From contig NZ_JAESVF010000002.1 of the NCBI RefSeq assembly GCF_038433465.1, positions 186,001 through 250,000 of the forward strand: 64,000 bases of DNA. The letters run 5' to 3'. The notes under the pieces were generated by a model. The model was given only the letters and a program-made list of their open reading frames with translations, was not told the origin of the DNA and made no database searches. The translations under genes and the position numbers were made by a program. The stretch is from Galbibacter sp038433465 (lineage in GTDB: Bacteria > Bacteroidota > Bacteroidia > Flavobacteriales > Flavobacteriaceae). This document shows, piece after piece, positions 55,780-64,000 of the stretch (the first letter of the stretch is position 1; every line of letters begins with the position of its first letter).

Positions 55780-57426
55780 TTACTTAACAAGCTTACTTAA
55801 AATGTAAAAGTCTTTATCAACTTCAAACATTTTAATAGGAGCTTTACTAGTAAATTCTTTCCAAGATTTTGTTGGGTAAATCCACTGTTCATTTCCATCA
55901 ATAAGCACTTGCACAGGCATATCAAAATCATCAACAATATTTGTATATCTATACTTTACAGTGTTTTTGTTGATTGTATATTCCAAGGTCGGAATTTTAA
56001 CCGTTCTCAGGTATTGATTAAAAAACGCAGTTAAGTCGATACCTGATTGTTTAGAAAGGTAGTTTTCAATTTGTTGAGTACTTACTGTTTGGTGGTAAAA
56101 TTCTTCTCCTAAACCACGAAGTATAGAACGCCACTTTTCGTCGTCTTCTACCAATTGGCGTAAGGTATGAAGCATGTTTGCACCTTTGTAATACATGTCT
56201 CCAGAACCTTCTTTATTTACATTATAAGGACCGATAATAGGCTTGTCGTTTTGAATGGCTTTTCGCGTACCGATAACATATTCCGCAGAAGCTTCTTTTC
56301 CGTAGTAATAATCGAGATATAAGTTTTCTGAATATGCAGTAAAACTTTCATGAATCCACATATCGGCAATGTCAATATTGGTGATGTTATTAGCAAACCA
56401 TTCGTGTCCGCTTTCGTGAATGATGATAAAATCAAACTTCAATCCCCATCCCGATTGCGATAAATCTCTACCTAAATATCCATTTTTATATTTGTTTCCA
56501 TAAGTTACCGAACTTTGATGCTCCATACCCAAATACGGAACTTCTACAAGCTTAAAGCTATCTTCATAAAACGGATACGGACCAAACCAATGTTCAAAAG
56601 CTTCCATCATTTTTGGCGCCTGTGTAAATTGTTGTTTTGCTTTTTCAAGATTGTAACTTAGCACGTAATAATCCATGTCTAAAGGACCTTTCTCTCCTTT
56701 ATATTTTTCTGAAAAATTTACGTAATCTCCAATGTTTACATTCACCCCATAGTTGTTAATTGGGTTGCTTACAAACCAATGAAAAGTCTTTGTATCTTCG
56801 TGTTCATCAACACCTATGAGTCGCCCGTTAGAAACATCCATTAGATTTTTAGGTACGGTAACACTTATTTTCATGCTATCCACTTCGTCGTACATATGGT
56901 CTTTGTTTGGCCACCAAACACTTGCACCCAATCCTTGACAAGAAGTAGCGACAAAGTCGTTTCCGTTTTCGTCTTTTTTCCAAGAAAATCCTCCATCCCA
57001 AGGAGCTCTAACCGCTTCTTTTGGGTGTCCAGAATAGTACACAACAACTTCGTTAAAATCACCTTTATTTTGTGTTTCTTTTAGTTGAATAAAATGTGCA
57101 TTTCCTTCAGAAGTAAAAGTAAGCTCTTTATCGTTTTGCGTAACTTTTTCAATTTTCAAAGGTGGTTGTAAGTCTACCTGAAGCGTTTGATTTGATGAAA
57201 GTACTTTGTAACGGATGGTATTTTTTCCTGAAATGTATTTTTTAGAAGGCTCCACAGCAATATCTAGGTGGTAGTAATTTAAATCCCACCACGCTCTTTC
57301 GGGCGTAATACTTCCTCTTAAAGTATCTTGTCTAGTAAATTGTTCTTCGTTATTAAAAAGTCCAGAATTTTGAGCACTTGCAACTGCAGAAAGGCAAAAC
57401 ATTGCCAATAGTAAGGTTTTCTTCAT
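55780..57426 (-). CDS. M1-family metallopeptidase
   Basis: The 548-residue secreted protein has a signal peptide ending near ASAQ. An N-terminal beta domain (about 45-250) is followed by the catalytic domain with HESGH (His337, His341) and the third zinc ligand Glu360 after 18 residues (WIHESFTAYSE). GMEHQS stands in for the GAMEN-type exopeptidase motif. It lacks the long C-terminal helical arm of aminopeptidase N, so it resembles the short leukotriene A4 hydrolase-like branch. It would trim peptides in the periplasm or outside. Confidence 0.93.
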   Translation of the reverse strand: MKKTLLLAMFCLSAVASAQNSGLFNNEEQFTRQDTLRGSITPERAWWDLNYYHLDIAVEPSKKYISGKNTIRYKVLSSNQTLQVDLQPPLKIEKVTQNDKELTFTSEGNAHFIQLKETQNKGDFNEVVVYYSGHPKEAVRAPWDGGFSWKKDENGNDFVATSCQGLGASVWWPNKDHMYDEVDSMKISVTVPKNLMDVSNGRLIGVDEHEDTKTFHWFVSNPINNYGVNVNIGDYVNFSEKYKGEKGPLDMDYYVLSYNLEKAKQQFTQAPKMMEAFEHWFGPYPFYEDSFKLVEVPYLGMEHQSSVTYGNKYKNGYLGRDLSQSGWGLKFDFIIIHESGHEWFANNITNIDIADMWIHESFTAYSENLYLDYYYGKEASAEYVIGTRKAIQNDKPIIGPYNVNKEGSGDMYYKGANMLHTLRQLVEDDEKWRSILRGLGEEFYHQTVSTQQIENYLSKQSGIDLTAFFNQYLRTVKIPTLEYTINKNTVKYRYTNIVDDFDMPVQVLIDGNEQWIYPTKSWKEFTSKAPIKMFEVDKDFYILSKLVK

Positions 57427-57558
57427 GGTATTTATAACTGATGAAAGGCAAAACTAGTTAATTTATGTATTTTTTGGTTGCTAGTTTACGTTAAAACTAA
57501 AGAAGCTTTTGACTTTGATTGATAGAAAATCTAGTTATTATTTAAGTGTTTTTTGAAA

Positions 57559-57717
57559 ATCCGTAATATCATGTCAAGATTAAAATGTCAGGTCGAGCCT
57601 GCCTTTGCTGGCAGACAGGCGTAGTCGAGACCCTAATTAAAGTATGTTAAGTCAAATGACCTCTCGACTCCGCTCGAGGTAACAGTGTATTATGATAGAT
57701 TGCAGACAATTATATAA
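57559..57717 (+). repeat. Dispersed repeat family 2, copy 2
   Basis: About 160 bp matching 52531-52696: ATCCGTAAT, AAGATTAAAATGTCAGGTCGAG, TAGTCGAGACC, TGTTAAG, CTCTCGA and GACAAT-ATATAA occur in the same order and orientation. A 22-bp block sits in the left arm at 57598-57619, whereas in copy 1 it sits in the right arm. The rest of the 57.4-57.75 kb gap has no gene. Confidence 0.8.
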
Positions 57718-57755
57718 TGTTTTAATAAAAAACAACTGATTTTAAACAAATAAAC

Positions 57756-58589
57756 CTATTTAAGTAATTTCAATAAACGCTCCCAAGCCTCATCGTGAGC
57801 TTTTTTATTACCTGCTTCTGCATCTTTTTCTGCGCCACTTCTCATGAAAGCATGACCAGCATCCGCATAAATTACAGGCTCGTACACTTTGTTGTATTGT
57901 TTCATTGCTTCTTCTGTTGCAGGAATGGTTGCATTTACACGGTTGTCATTTCCGCCGTAGAAACCATAAACAGGCGCTTTAATACTTTCGAGTACAGTTT
58001 TATCTTCTGGCGCAGTTCCGTAGAAAACAAAAGCTTTTTCGGTCTCTAAATTATTGGTAGCATATCGAAAACTTTGCGAACCACCCCAACAAAAACCAAC
58101 AACAGAAATTTTTCCAGTTCCAGCAGGGTCTTTTTTGATGTATTCGTACGTAGTTTGTAAATCTTTAGTTACTTGTGCAGGATCGAGTGCATAAATGGCT
58201 TCTCGAGCTTTGTCGGTGTTTTCAAAATCGGTGGTTTTTTCAATACCTTCAACCGTGTTAGAAATTAAATCTGGCGCAATAACCAAATAGCCTTTTTCGG
58301 CAAGTTTGTCGGCAAATGAACGTGCCCAATCATTGAGTCCTCTATTTTCATGGATAACAATAACGGCATCGGTAGCTACATTGCTTTCTGGATACACTAC
58401 AAAAGCTTTAAATGTTCCGTTTTCACGCTCCAAATCTACCCATTCGTGATGTCTTTGCGATTCGGATAATTGATTGCTAATTTCAGATACAGCTTCCGCA
58501 GTGGCGTCTTTTGTTATTTCTTTTTTTGGTTCGCTTTTGCAACTCGACAAAAGCGCAATGGCAGTTACAAGGGTGAGGATTTGTTTCAT
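57756..58589 (-). CDS. Dienelactone hydrolase-family lipoprotein
   Basis: The 277-residue lipoprotein has its cysteine at residue 17 (SSCKSE). The alpha/beta hydrolase fold shows VIVIHENRGL near the start, the nucleophile elbow GFCWGG (catalytic Cys) and a late ADAGHAF with the catalytic His. The DLH family hydrolyses lactone or ester bonds; an envelope-anchored form is common in Bacteroidota and its substrate is unknown. It is downstream of the M28 gene on the same strand by 52 bp. Confidence 0.9.
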   Translation of the reverse strand: MKQILTLVTAIALLSSCKSEPKKEITKDATAEAVSEISNQLSESQRHHEWVDLERENGTFKAFVVYPESNVATDAVIVIHENRGLNDWARSFADKLAEKGYLVIAPDLISNTVEGIEKTTDFENTDKAREAIYALDPAQVTKDLQTTYEYIKKDPAGTGKISVVGFCWGGSQSFRYATNNLETEKAFVFYGTAPEDKTVLESIKAPVYGFYGGNDNRVNATIPATEEAMKQYNKVYEPVIYADAGHAFMRSGAEKDAEAGNKKAHDEAWERLLKLLK

Positions 58590-58641
58590 TTTATAGTTGA
58601 ATTTAGGTTTCTGTTGAATTTTTTAAATGAAAGAACTCGTA

Positions 58642-59982
58642 TTAATGATCGCTTTGAATAATGCTATTTGGAAAGGTAACTACACTTTCGTGACCGTTTT
58701 CTCCTACGGAAGAAACTCCGAAGAAAAAGTTGTCGATAACAATTCCTTCAAGTGTAAAAGAAGTAGTGTTTTCAATATATCTTGAATGATCCCAAGTCGG
58801 CGAAGTGGTGTCTCTCCAATATATTTTATATCCTTTAGCTCCAGGAACATTTTCCCATTCTAATTTTGCTGAAGCTTCAACAATTCCGCCAATAGCTACT
58901 TTTTTAGGCGCAGGGGGCGCCCAAGCCAAACTTGCGAGATTGATAGCGTTTACGGCAGTTAATTTTTTAGCGTATTCAAAATTTACATGCGCTAAAACAT
59001 CGCCGTAGGCAATACCATTTTCGGTTCTAATATCTTGATGTTGTTGGGTGTAGTTTTCATGAGCTTCCATAATTCTAATTCCTGCAAAACCTTCATCGTT
59101 AAACGGACGGTGATGACCGCCACGACCAAAACGATCGAGTCGATACACCATTATAGGGTTCATTTCTGGCATATAAGTTTGTACATTTTTATGCACATAG
59201 CGTGCCAATTGTCTTGAAATTCCGTCAACTTCACCACCGTAAAATCTACGCATTGCTCGTTCGCGTTCGGTTTCTGTCGGTGGAGTAGGTTCAGAAAAAA
59301 TTCTGAAATCGGTATTGCTAATAATCCCATCAACACCTTTTATGTTTCCAATCATGTCGTTGTTAAAAATCCCGATGATATCCCAGCCTTTTTCTTTGGC
59401 GTATTTAGCTAAACCTTTTCCGCCAAAAAGTCCTTGTTCTTCACCAGAAAGTCCTACATAAATGATACTACTTTCAAAGGAATAATTAGAGAGTACACGA
59501 GCGGCCTCCATAGTTCCTGCCATTCCGCTGGCATTGTCGTTAGCTCCAGGAGCGTCTGATGTATAATTATTTGCATCAGAAACCCGAGAATCAATATCGC
59601 CACTCATTATAATAAAACGATTTGGATATTTTGTGCCTCTTTGAATGGCAACTACATTGTTTACCCAAACATCTTTTGTAATACGACTGTTTTCTCCTTT
59701 TTTAACTAAGTTGTTTTGATAAAATACCTCCAAGCAATTTTGACAATCGGAGCTTATTTTTTCAAATTCGCTTTTAATCCATCTTCTGGAAGCACCAATA
59801 CCGCGAGTTTCAGAAAGGGTGTCACTTAAAGTATGACGTGTACCAAAACTTACGAGTTTAGTAACATCCGTCTGAATTCTTTCCGAAGAAATAGCATCGA
59901 TAATATCGTAAATTCTTGCATCTGTTTGCGCTGAAATAAAATTGATAAAAATTAATGTAGTTAAGAGGAAAAGTTTTTTCAT
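58642..59982 (-). CDS. M28-family metallopeptidase with C-terminal fibronectin-like domain
   Basis: The 446-residue secreted protein has a signal peptide ending near FISAQ. The M28 domain (about 60-340) shows PGANDNASG with a metal-bridging Asp, GLSGEEQGLFGG with the catalytic and ligand glutamates, and NNDMIGN. Where most M28 enzymes have GHxDS, this one reads SGDIDSR, so the first zinc-ligand histidine appears to be Asp. The likely last ligand lies in QQHQD. A fibronectin type III-like domain (about 360-440) follows. Aminopeptidase activity is expected but depends on that substitution. Confidence 0.88.
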   Translation of the reverse strand: MKKLFLLTTLIFINFISAQTDARIYDIIDAISSERIQTDVTKLVSFGTRHTLSDTLSETRGIGASRRWIKSEFEKISSDCQNCLEVFYQNNLVKKGENSRITKDVWVNNVVAIQRGTKYPNRFIIMSGDIDSRVSDANNYTSDAPGANDNASGMAGTMEAARVLSNYSFESSIIYVGLSGEEQGLFGGKGLAKYAKEKGWDIIGIFNNDMIGNIKGVDGIISNTDFRIFSEPTPPTETERERAMRRFYGGEVDGISRQLARYVHKNVQTYMPEMNPIMVYRLDRFGRGGHHRPFNDEGFAGIRIMEAHENYTQQHQDIRTENGIAYGDVLAHVNFEYAKKLTAVNAINLASLAWAPPAPKKVAIGGIVEASAKLEWENVPGAKGYKIYWRDTTSPTWDHSRYIENTTSFTLEGIVIDNFFFGVSSVGENGHESVVTFPNSIIQSDH

Positions 59983-60001
59983 GGGTTAAAATTGCTGTTT
60001 G

Positions 60002-62209
60002 TTAGTTAGTAAATTTGGTTAAAATATTTCGAACTTCGGTAGTGTCTTTTACATAATATTTGGCTTTGGTTTTTTTGAAGCCAACTTTTACGGTGTACGA
60101 ACCTTCGGGTACTTCTTCAAACATATATTCGTCGGTCCAATCGTCACCAATAGTAAAAATAAAATCGTATTCTTTTGCTGAAAGAAGTCTGGATGCTGCA
60201 CGTCCTTTGTTTACGCTACTACTTTTAATTTCGATAACTTTATTACCTTTTAAAACTGAAAGGTCGTTGTTCGAAATTAAGCTCGTTAAAACGGTATTCA
60301 ATTCGATGGTTCTAATCTGCGCCAACTCTGGATCGGCTTTTCTGTAGTGCCATGCCAACGAATACTTTTTCTCTTCGATAAAGGTTCCAGGGGTGCGGTC
60401 AACAAAAGTTTCTAAAATAGGGCGGATGTTTTCCATCCAATCGTTTTTAACACGTTCGAGCGCTTCCCATTCTTTGTTGCGTTTTCTCAACCAAACACCG
60501 TGGTCGGTAATCAACGAATAGTTTTTGTTTCCAAACCATTTTTCGAAAGTCTCTTTGTCGCGTCCGCTTATAATCACCATATCGGTATTTGGCATATCGT
60601 TTATTTTGTCGAGTAATTCGAGTAAAGCTTTATCTGGACTTGCGTTTTGTGGGTTGTCTTGAAAAGCTGCCAAAGTACCATCGTAATCGAGTAAAATAAG
60701 CTTGTTTTTAGCGTTTTTATAAGCTTCAATCATTTCTGAAGTACGTGTGTTGTTGAGTTTTTCAGAAACAATAACTTGTCCCAATTTCTCTGTTGCCTCC
60801 AACGATTTAATAAATTCTTGTGCCCATTTTTCAACACTGTAACGCTCTAATCTTTTCTGAAGAATGGTATTTCTTGAAATTTGCTCTTCAACGGGCATTT
60901 CGAGTGCTTGTTTGATGGCATCGGCAATTTGTTCAAAATTATTCGGATTTATCATCAAAGCTTCGTTCATTTCTTTGGAAGCTCCCGCCATTTCACTTAA
61001 AATTAAAACCCCATCTTTATTGGTACGTGTGGCAATATATTCTTTGGCAACCAAATTCATTCCGTCTCGCACAGGGGTAATCAGTGCAACATCGGAAGAA
61101 GTATATAAATCGATTAAATTATCAAAAGGCATGGAGCGATAAAAATACCAAATAGGCGTCCAACTAACCGTTGCAAACTGACCATTAATACGACCTACCA
61201 GCTCATCGGTTTCTTTTTTTAATAATTGATATTGCGGTACGTTTGATCGCGACGGAACCGATAACATAATAAGACGCACTTTCTCTTTAAATTCTGGATA
61301 TTTGTTCAGAAAATATTCAAAAGCACGAATCCGATTTGGAATTCCTTTGGTATAATCTAAGCGGTCTATCGAGAGAATTAGTTTGGTGTCTTCGGAAGTT
61401 TGCATGTGGTCGTCTAACCTTTTTTGAAGTTCCGACCTGTCTTTAACACTTAGTTGCATGTGGTTTTTTGCTGCCTCATGAAACTTTTTATAATCAATTC
61501 CCATCGGAAATGAATCAACTTTTACAAGTCGGTCATGATAAATAATTTCGTTAAACTTCACATCGAGGCGTAAAATTCTTTTAATCGAACTTAAAAAATG
61601 ACGTTCGTAATCATAGGTGTGAAATCCAATTAAATCGGCACCAAGCATTCCTGTAAGTAACTCTTCACGCCAAGGAAAAGTTCTAAAAATTTCATACGAC
61701 GGAAACGGAATATGTAAAAAGAAACCAATGGAAACATCAGGTTTTTTCTCTTTAATCAGTTGTGGTAGTAATAATAGTTGGTAATCGTGTACCCAAACTT
61801 TATCGCCATCTTCAATATTTTCAAGTACAATATCTGCAAACTTTTGATTTACGGTTTTGTATGATTCCCAGAAGTCTTTTTCAAATTCAGTATATTCCAT
61901 AAAATAATGGAACAACGGCCAGAGCGTACGGTTGCTAAAACCAAAATAATAATTGTCGATATCGTTTTGAGATAAAGTAACCGAAGCACAATTTTCCGTA
62001 GCAACAGCTTTTGCAACTTCTTTTTCGAGTTGCGGATTGAGTTCTTCTTCGGTAAGTCCAGACCAACCAATCCATAACCCGCCTTTGTCTTTGTGTACCG
62101 ATTTCATTCCGGTAGCCAAACCGCCAACGCTTGGAGTAATTTCTAGGTTATTTTCGTTTAATTTTATTTGAAGTGGAAGTCGATTAGAAACAATAATTGT
62201 TTTGCTCAT
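60002..62209 (-). CDS. otsAB: Bifunctional trehalose-6-phosphate synthase/phosphatase
   Basis: The 735-residue protein fuses two enzymes. Residues 1-470 are the GT20 synthase: IIVSNRLP, GGLATGM for sugar-nucleotide binding, WVHDYQL and IGFFLHIPFPS. They join UDP-glucose and glucose-6-phosphate. Residues 500-735 are the HAD phosphatase: LLDYDGTLA (DYDGT 508-512), ISGRD and TIGDDWTDEYMF. Together they make trehalose in the cytoplasm. The fusion is common in Bacteroidota. It is divergent from the GH15 gene, and only 228 bp separate them. Trehalose supports osmotic or desiccation tolerance. Confidence 0.96.
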   Translation of the reverse strand: MSKTIIVSNRLPLQIKLNENNLEITPSVGGLATGMKSVHKDKGGLWIGWSGLTEEELNPQLEKEVAKAVATENCASVTLSQNDIDNYYFGFSNRTLWPLFHYFMEYTEFEKDFWESYKTVNQKFADIVLENIEDGDKVWVHDYQLLLLPQLIKEKKPDVSIGFFLHIPFPSYEIFRTFPWREELLTGMLGADLIGFHTYDYERHFLSSIKRILRLDVKFNEIIYHDRLVKVDSFPMGIDYKKFHEAAKNHMQLSVKDRSELQKRLDDHMQTSEDTKLILSIDRLDYTKGIPNRIRAFEYFLNKYPEFKEKVRLIMLSVPSRSNVPQYQLLKKETDELVGRINGQFATVSWTPIWYFYRSMPFDNLIDLYTSSDVALITPVRDGMNLVAKEYIATRTNKDGVLILSEMAGASKEMNEALMINPNNFEQIADAIKQALEMPVEEQISRNTILQKRLERYSVEKWAQEFIKSLEATEKLGQVIVSEKLNNTRTSEMIEAYKNAKNKLILLDYDGTLAAFQDNPQNASPDKALLELLDKINDMPNTDMVIISGRDKETFEKWFGNKNYSLITDHGVWLRKRNKEWEALERVKNDWMENIRPILETFVDRTPGTFIEEKKYSLAWHYRKADPELAQIRTIELNTVLTSLISNNDLSVLKGNKVIEIKSSSVNKGRAASRLLSAKEYDFIFTIGDDWTDEYMFEEVPEGSYTVKVGFKKTKAKYYVKDTTEVRNILTKFTN

Positions 62210-62437
62210 AATTTTGGTTGAAGTTTTCTTTTTCTTTTAAGTTGATTGTAATTTTTTAATTTGAGAAAAAATGAAGTCAGATTTTAATAAAACGACATTA
62301 AAACTGTAAGAGTTTTGAGATAATAAAAATGACTTTAAATTTTCACTTTCATTTATAATTAGATAATTGGTTAACAAATAAGATTTTCGTTAATTTAAGG
62401 AATTATTAGTAGCTAAACGTTATAAAAAACATAATTA

Positions 62438-64000
62438 ATGAATAATTTAGAATACGGAATTATAGGAAATTGTAGAAGCGCAGCATTAATTTCAAAAACA
62501 GGCTCTCTTGATTGGTGTTGTTTGCCCGAGTTTGATTCTTCTTCTGTATTCGCTAAAATTTTAGACGAAGAAATAGGAGGGAACTTCGGTTTTAACGTAG
62601 ATGATTCTTACACCATTTCTCAGCAATATTATAAAAACACAAGTGTACTTGTAACACAGTTTTCTAACGGAAAAGATGCTTTTTCAGTTTGGGATTTTAT
62701 GCCACGTTATTACGAAGAAGACGGAAGTTACAATTCGCCACCAGATGTTATTCGATATGTTGAATACATCAGCGGGAAACCTAGTTTTAAAGTAGATTAC
62801 AATCCGAAATTGGAGTACGCTTTGGGAGTGACAAACACCTATGTTAAAGACGATTTTATTGTAAGTTTAACCGATAAAGAAAAGTTCGACACGCTCTTTT
62901 TATACACTAGTTTTGATAAGAATAAAGTGGTTTCTGGTGAAGAAATTGCAATTACTGAAGATGGTTATTTTTTAGTTGGTTACAATGAGAAAATTTTAAC
63001 CCCAACAGTAAGTAAAGCCTTTTTAGAACTGTCTAGAACTAAAGTGTATTGGTTGAATTGGTCGGAACGAACACCAAGCTACAAGAAATACAATAACGAA
63101 ATATTGCGTAGCGCCCTTACCTTGAAAATGCTAACATACGACAAATCTGGGGCGGTGTTGGCGGCAGCAACTACTTCCTTACCAGAAACTATTGGGGAAG
63201 TGCGTAATTGGGATTATCGCTTCTGTTGGATTCGAGATGCCTCAATGGTGATAAAAGTGGTGTCGGAATTAGGGCATAAAAATATGGCAAAGCGCTTTCT
63301 TCAGTTTATTATCGATTTAATTCCTGATAAAGATGAAAAGCTGCAAATTATGTACGGAATTAACAAGGAGAAAAAACTTACTGAAGAAACCCTCGACCAT
63401 TTGAGTGGTTACAAAGGGTCGAAGCCTGTACGAATTGGGAATGCAGCTTATGAACAACGTCAAAATGATATCTACGGAATTTTGATGGATGTAATTTATG
63501 AGCAATTCATGAAGTTTAGCACGCAAATCGAGAATAGCGAAGATTTATGGACGATCACCAAAGGAATTGTTTGGGTGGTTAACAAACACTGGAAAGAAAC
63601 CGATAAAGGAATTTGGGAATTTAGAACTGAAGAAAAACATTTTACCTTTTCGAAAGTATTGTGTTGGGTGGCTGTAGATAGAGCTTTGCGAGTAGCCAAA
63701 ATGCTTAACAAAACCCGAAAAATAGAGAAGTGGAGCGCTTTAGAACAAGAAATTAAAAATGATATCCATAAACACGCATGGAATGATGAAGTGCAAGCAT
63801 TTACGCAATTTTACGGATCTAATGATATGGATGCCTCTGTTTTATTGATGGAGCCTTACGGGTTTATAGATGCCAAAGATGAGCGCTATGTGAGTACCGT
63901 AAAAGCAATAGAAAAAGAGTTAAGCAACGACGGTTTGTTGTATCGATATAAAAATCAAGATGATTTTGGTTTACCGTCATCATCTTTTACCATTTGTACG
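62438..64000 (+). CDS. GH15 glucoamylase/trehalase-like protein (partial, runs off the right edge)
   Basis: ATG at 62438 opens a frame that stays open to the last base, giving 521 residues. Residues 1-200 form the trehalase-like N-terminal domain (YGIIGNCRSAALISKTGSLDW and DFMPR). The GH15 catalytic barrel starts near 230 with RNWDYRFCWIRDAS (Arg256 on), the family signature; no signal peptide is seen, so it is cytosolic. GH15 members hydrolyse starch oligomers, glucan or trehalose. The neighbour otsAB favours trehalase, but this is inference. The C-terminal end and its catalytic Glu lie outside the window. Confidence 0.9.
   Translation, partial: MNNLEYGIIGNCRSAALISKTGSLDWCCLPEFDSSSVFAKILDEEIGGNFGFNVDDSYTISQQYYKNTSVLVTQFSNGKDAFSVWDFMPRYYEEDGSYNSPPDVIRYVEYISGKPSFKVDYNPKLEYALGVTNTYVKDDFIVSLTDKEKFDTLFLYTSFDKNKVVSGEEIAITEDGYFLVGYNEKILTPTVSKAFLELSRTKVYWLNWSERTPSYKKYNNEILRSALTLKMLTYDKSGAVLAAATTSLPETIGEVRNWDYRFCWIRDASMVIKVVSELGHKNMAKRFLQFIIDLIPDKDEKLQIMYGINKEKKLTEETLDHLSGYKGSKPVRIGNAAYEQRQNDIYGILMDVIYEQFMKFSTQIENSEDLWTITKGIVWVVNKHWKETDKGIWEFRTEEKHFTFSKVLCWVAVDRALRVAKMLNKTRKIEKWSALEQEIKNDIHKHAWNDEVQAFTQFYGSNDMDASVLLMEPYGFIDAKDERYVSTVKAIEKELSNDGLLYRYKNQDDFGLPSSSFTICT

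Noticed and set aside
52531..57717. Insertion sequence with the region 52.5-57.7 kb as a composite transposon
   Set aside because: The two repeats are in the same orientation, contain no transposase, and the genes between them look native and have no transfer signs.

Overview
The window looks like the chromosome of a marine-type flavobacterium (Bacteroidota, Flavobacteriia). The DNA is AT-rich. It carries type IX secretion parts (a PorP/SprF barrel, type A and type B sorting domains), two SusC/SusD pairs, a hybrid two-component sensor, many lipoproteins with a Bacteroidota-style lipobox, and several TAnnTTTG promoter elements. Shine-Dalgarno sequences are mostly weak or absent. Nothing suggests a plasmid, prophage or integrative element. 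No transposase, integrase or CRISPR array was seen.

Layout: 1-4.4 kb holds a type IX secretion group (type B sorted surface protein, PorP/SprF barrel, OmpA-family protein). 4.4-13 kb holds single accessory genes: a lipoprotein sulfatase, tRNA-Pro, a PQQ-type sugar dehydrogenase, an MFS exporter, a ModF-like tandem ATPase and a secreted Gfo/Idh oxidoreductase. 13-18.6 kb is conserved cell-envelope and housekeeping DNA: a small lipoprotein, a CsgG-like protein, an M23 peptidase, then a coiled-coil protein, zapA, a candidate 6S RNA and rny. 18.7-21 kb holds a coiled-coil lipoprotein and a lactonase-type propeller. 21-31.8 kb is a polysaccharide-utilization locus of HTCS sensor, SusC, SusD and a surface lipoprotein, with no glycoside hydrolase beside it.

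31.9-45.5 kb is an N-acetylglucosamine/chitooligosaccharide locus. On the minus strand run susC, susD, a nagB/PIG-L fusion, a GlcNAc kinase and a GH20 hexosaminidase. Divergently on the plus strand run a LytS-type kinase, a LytTR regulator and an FHS-family (NagP-like) permease. Together they could import, trim, phosphorylate, deacetylate and deaminate GlcNAc to fructose-6-phosphate. 45.6-47.5 kb has a pentapeptide-repeat protein bracketed by inverted repeat elements, then a SodC lipoprotein and a YceI lipoprotein. 47.8-52.5 kb is one very large T9SS-secreted subtilase. 52.7-60 kb carries a DUF2490 barrel, a DAG kinase-like enzyme facing an App1-type phosphatase, and three secreted or lipoprotein hydrolases (M1, DLH, M28). 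60-64 kb has a fused trehalose-6-phosphate synthase/phosphatase divergent from a GH15 trehalase/glucoamylase-like gene that runs off the end.

The least expected material lies between genes. There is a candidate 6S RNA with a perfect 12-bp closing helix between zapA and rny. A MITE-like family has three clear copies. A second repeat family has two copies in which a 22-bp semi-palindrome sits at symmetric positions in opposite arms. A third inverted-repeat element lies at 55.5 kb. Hairpins lie at gene junctions in the GlcNAc operon. No wholly new multi-gene system was evident; the nested 22-bp insert and the RNA candidate are the best leads. All functions are read from sequence motifs by eye; no database search was run.
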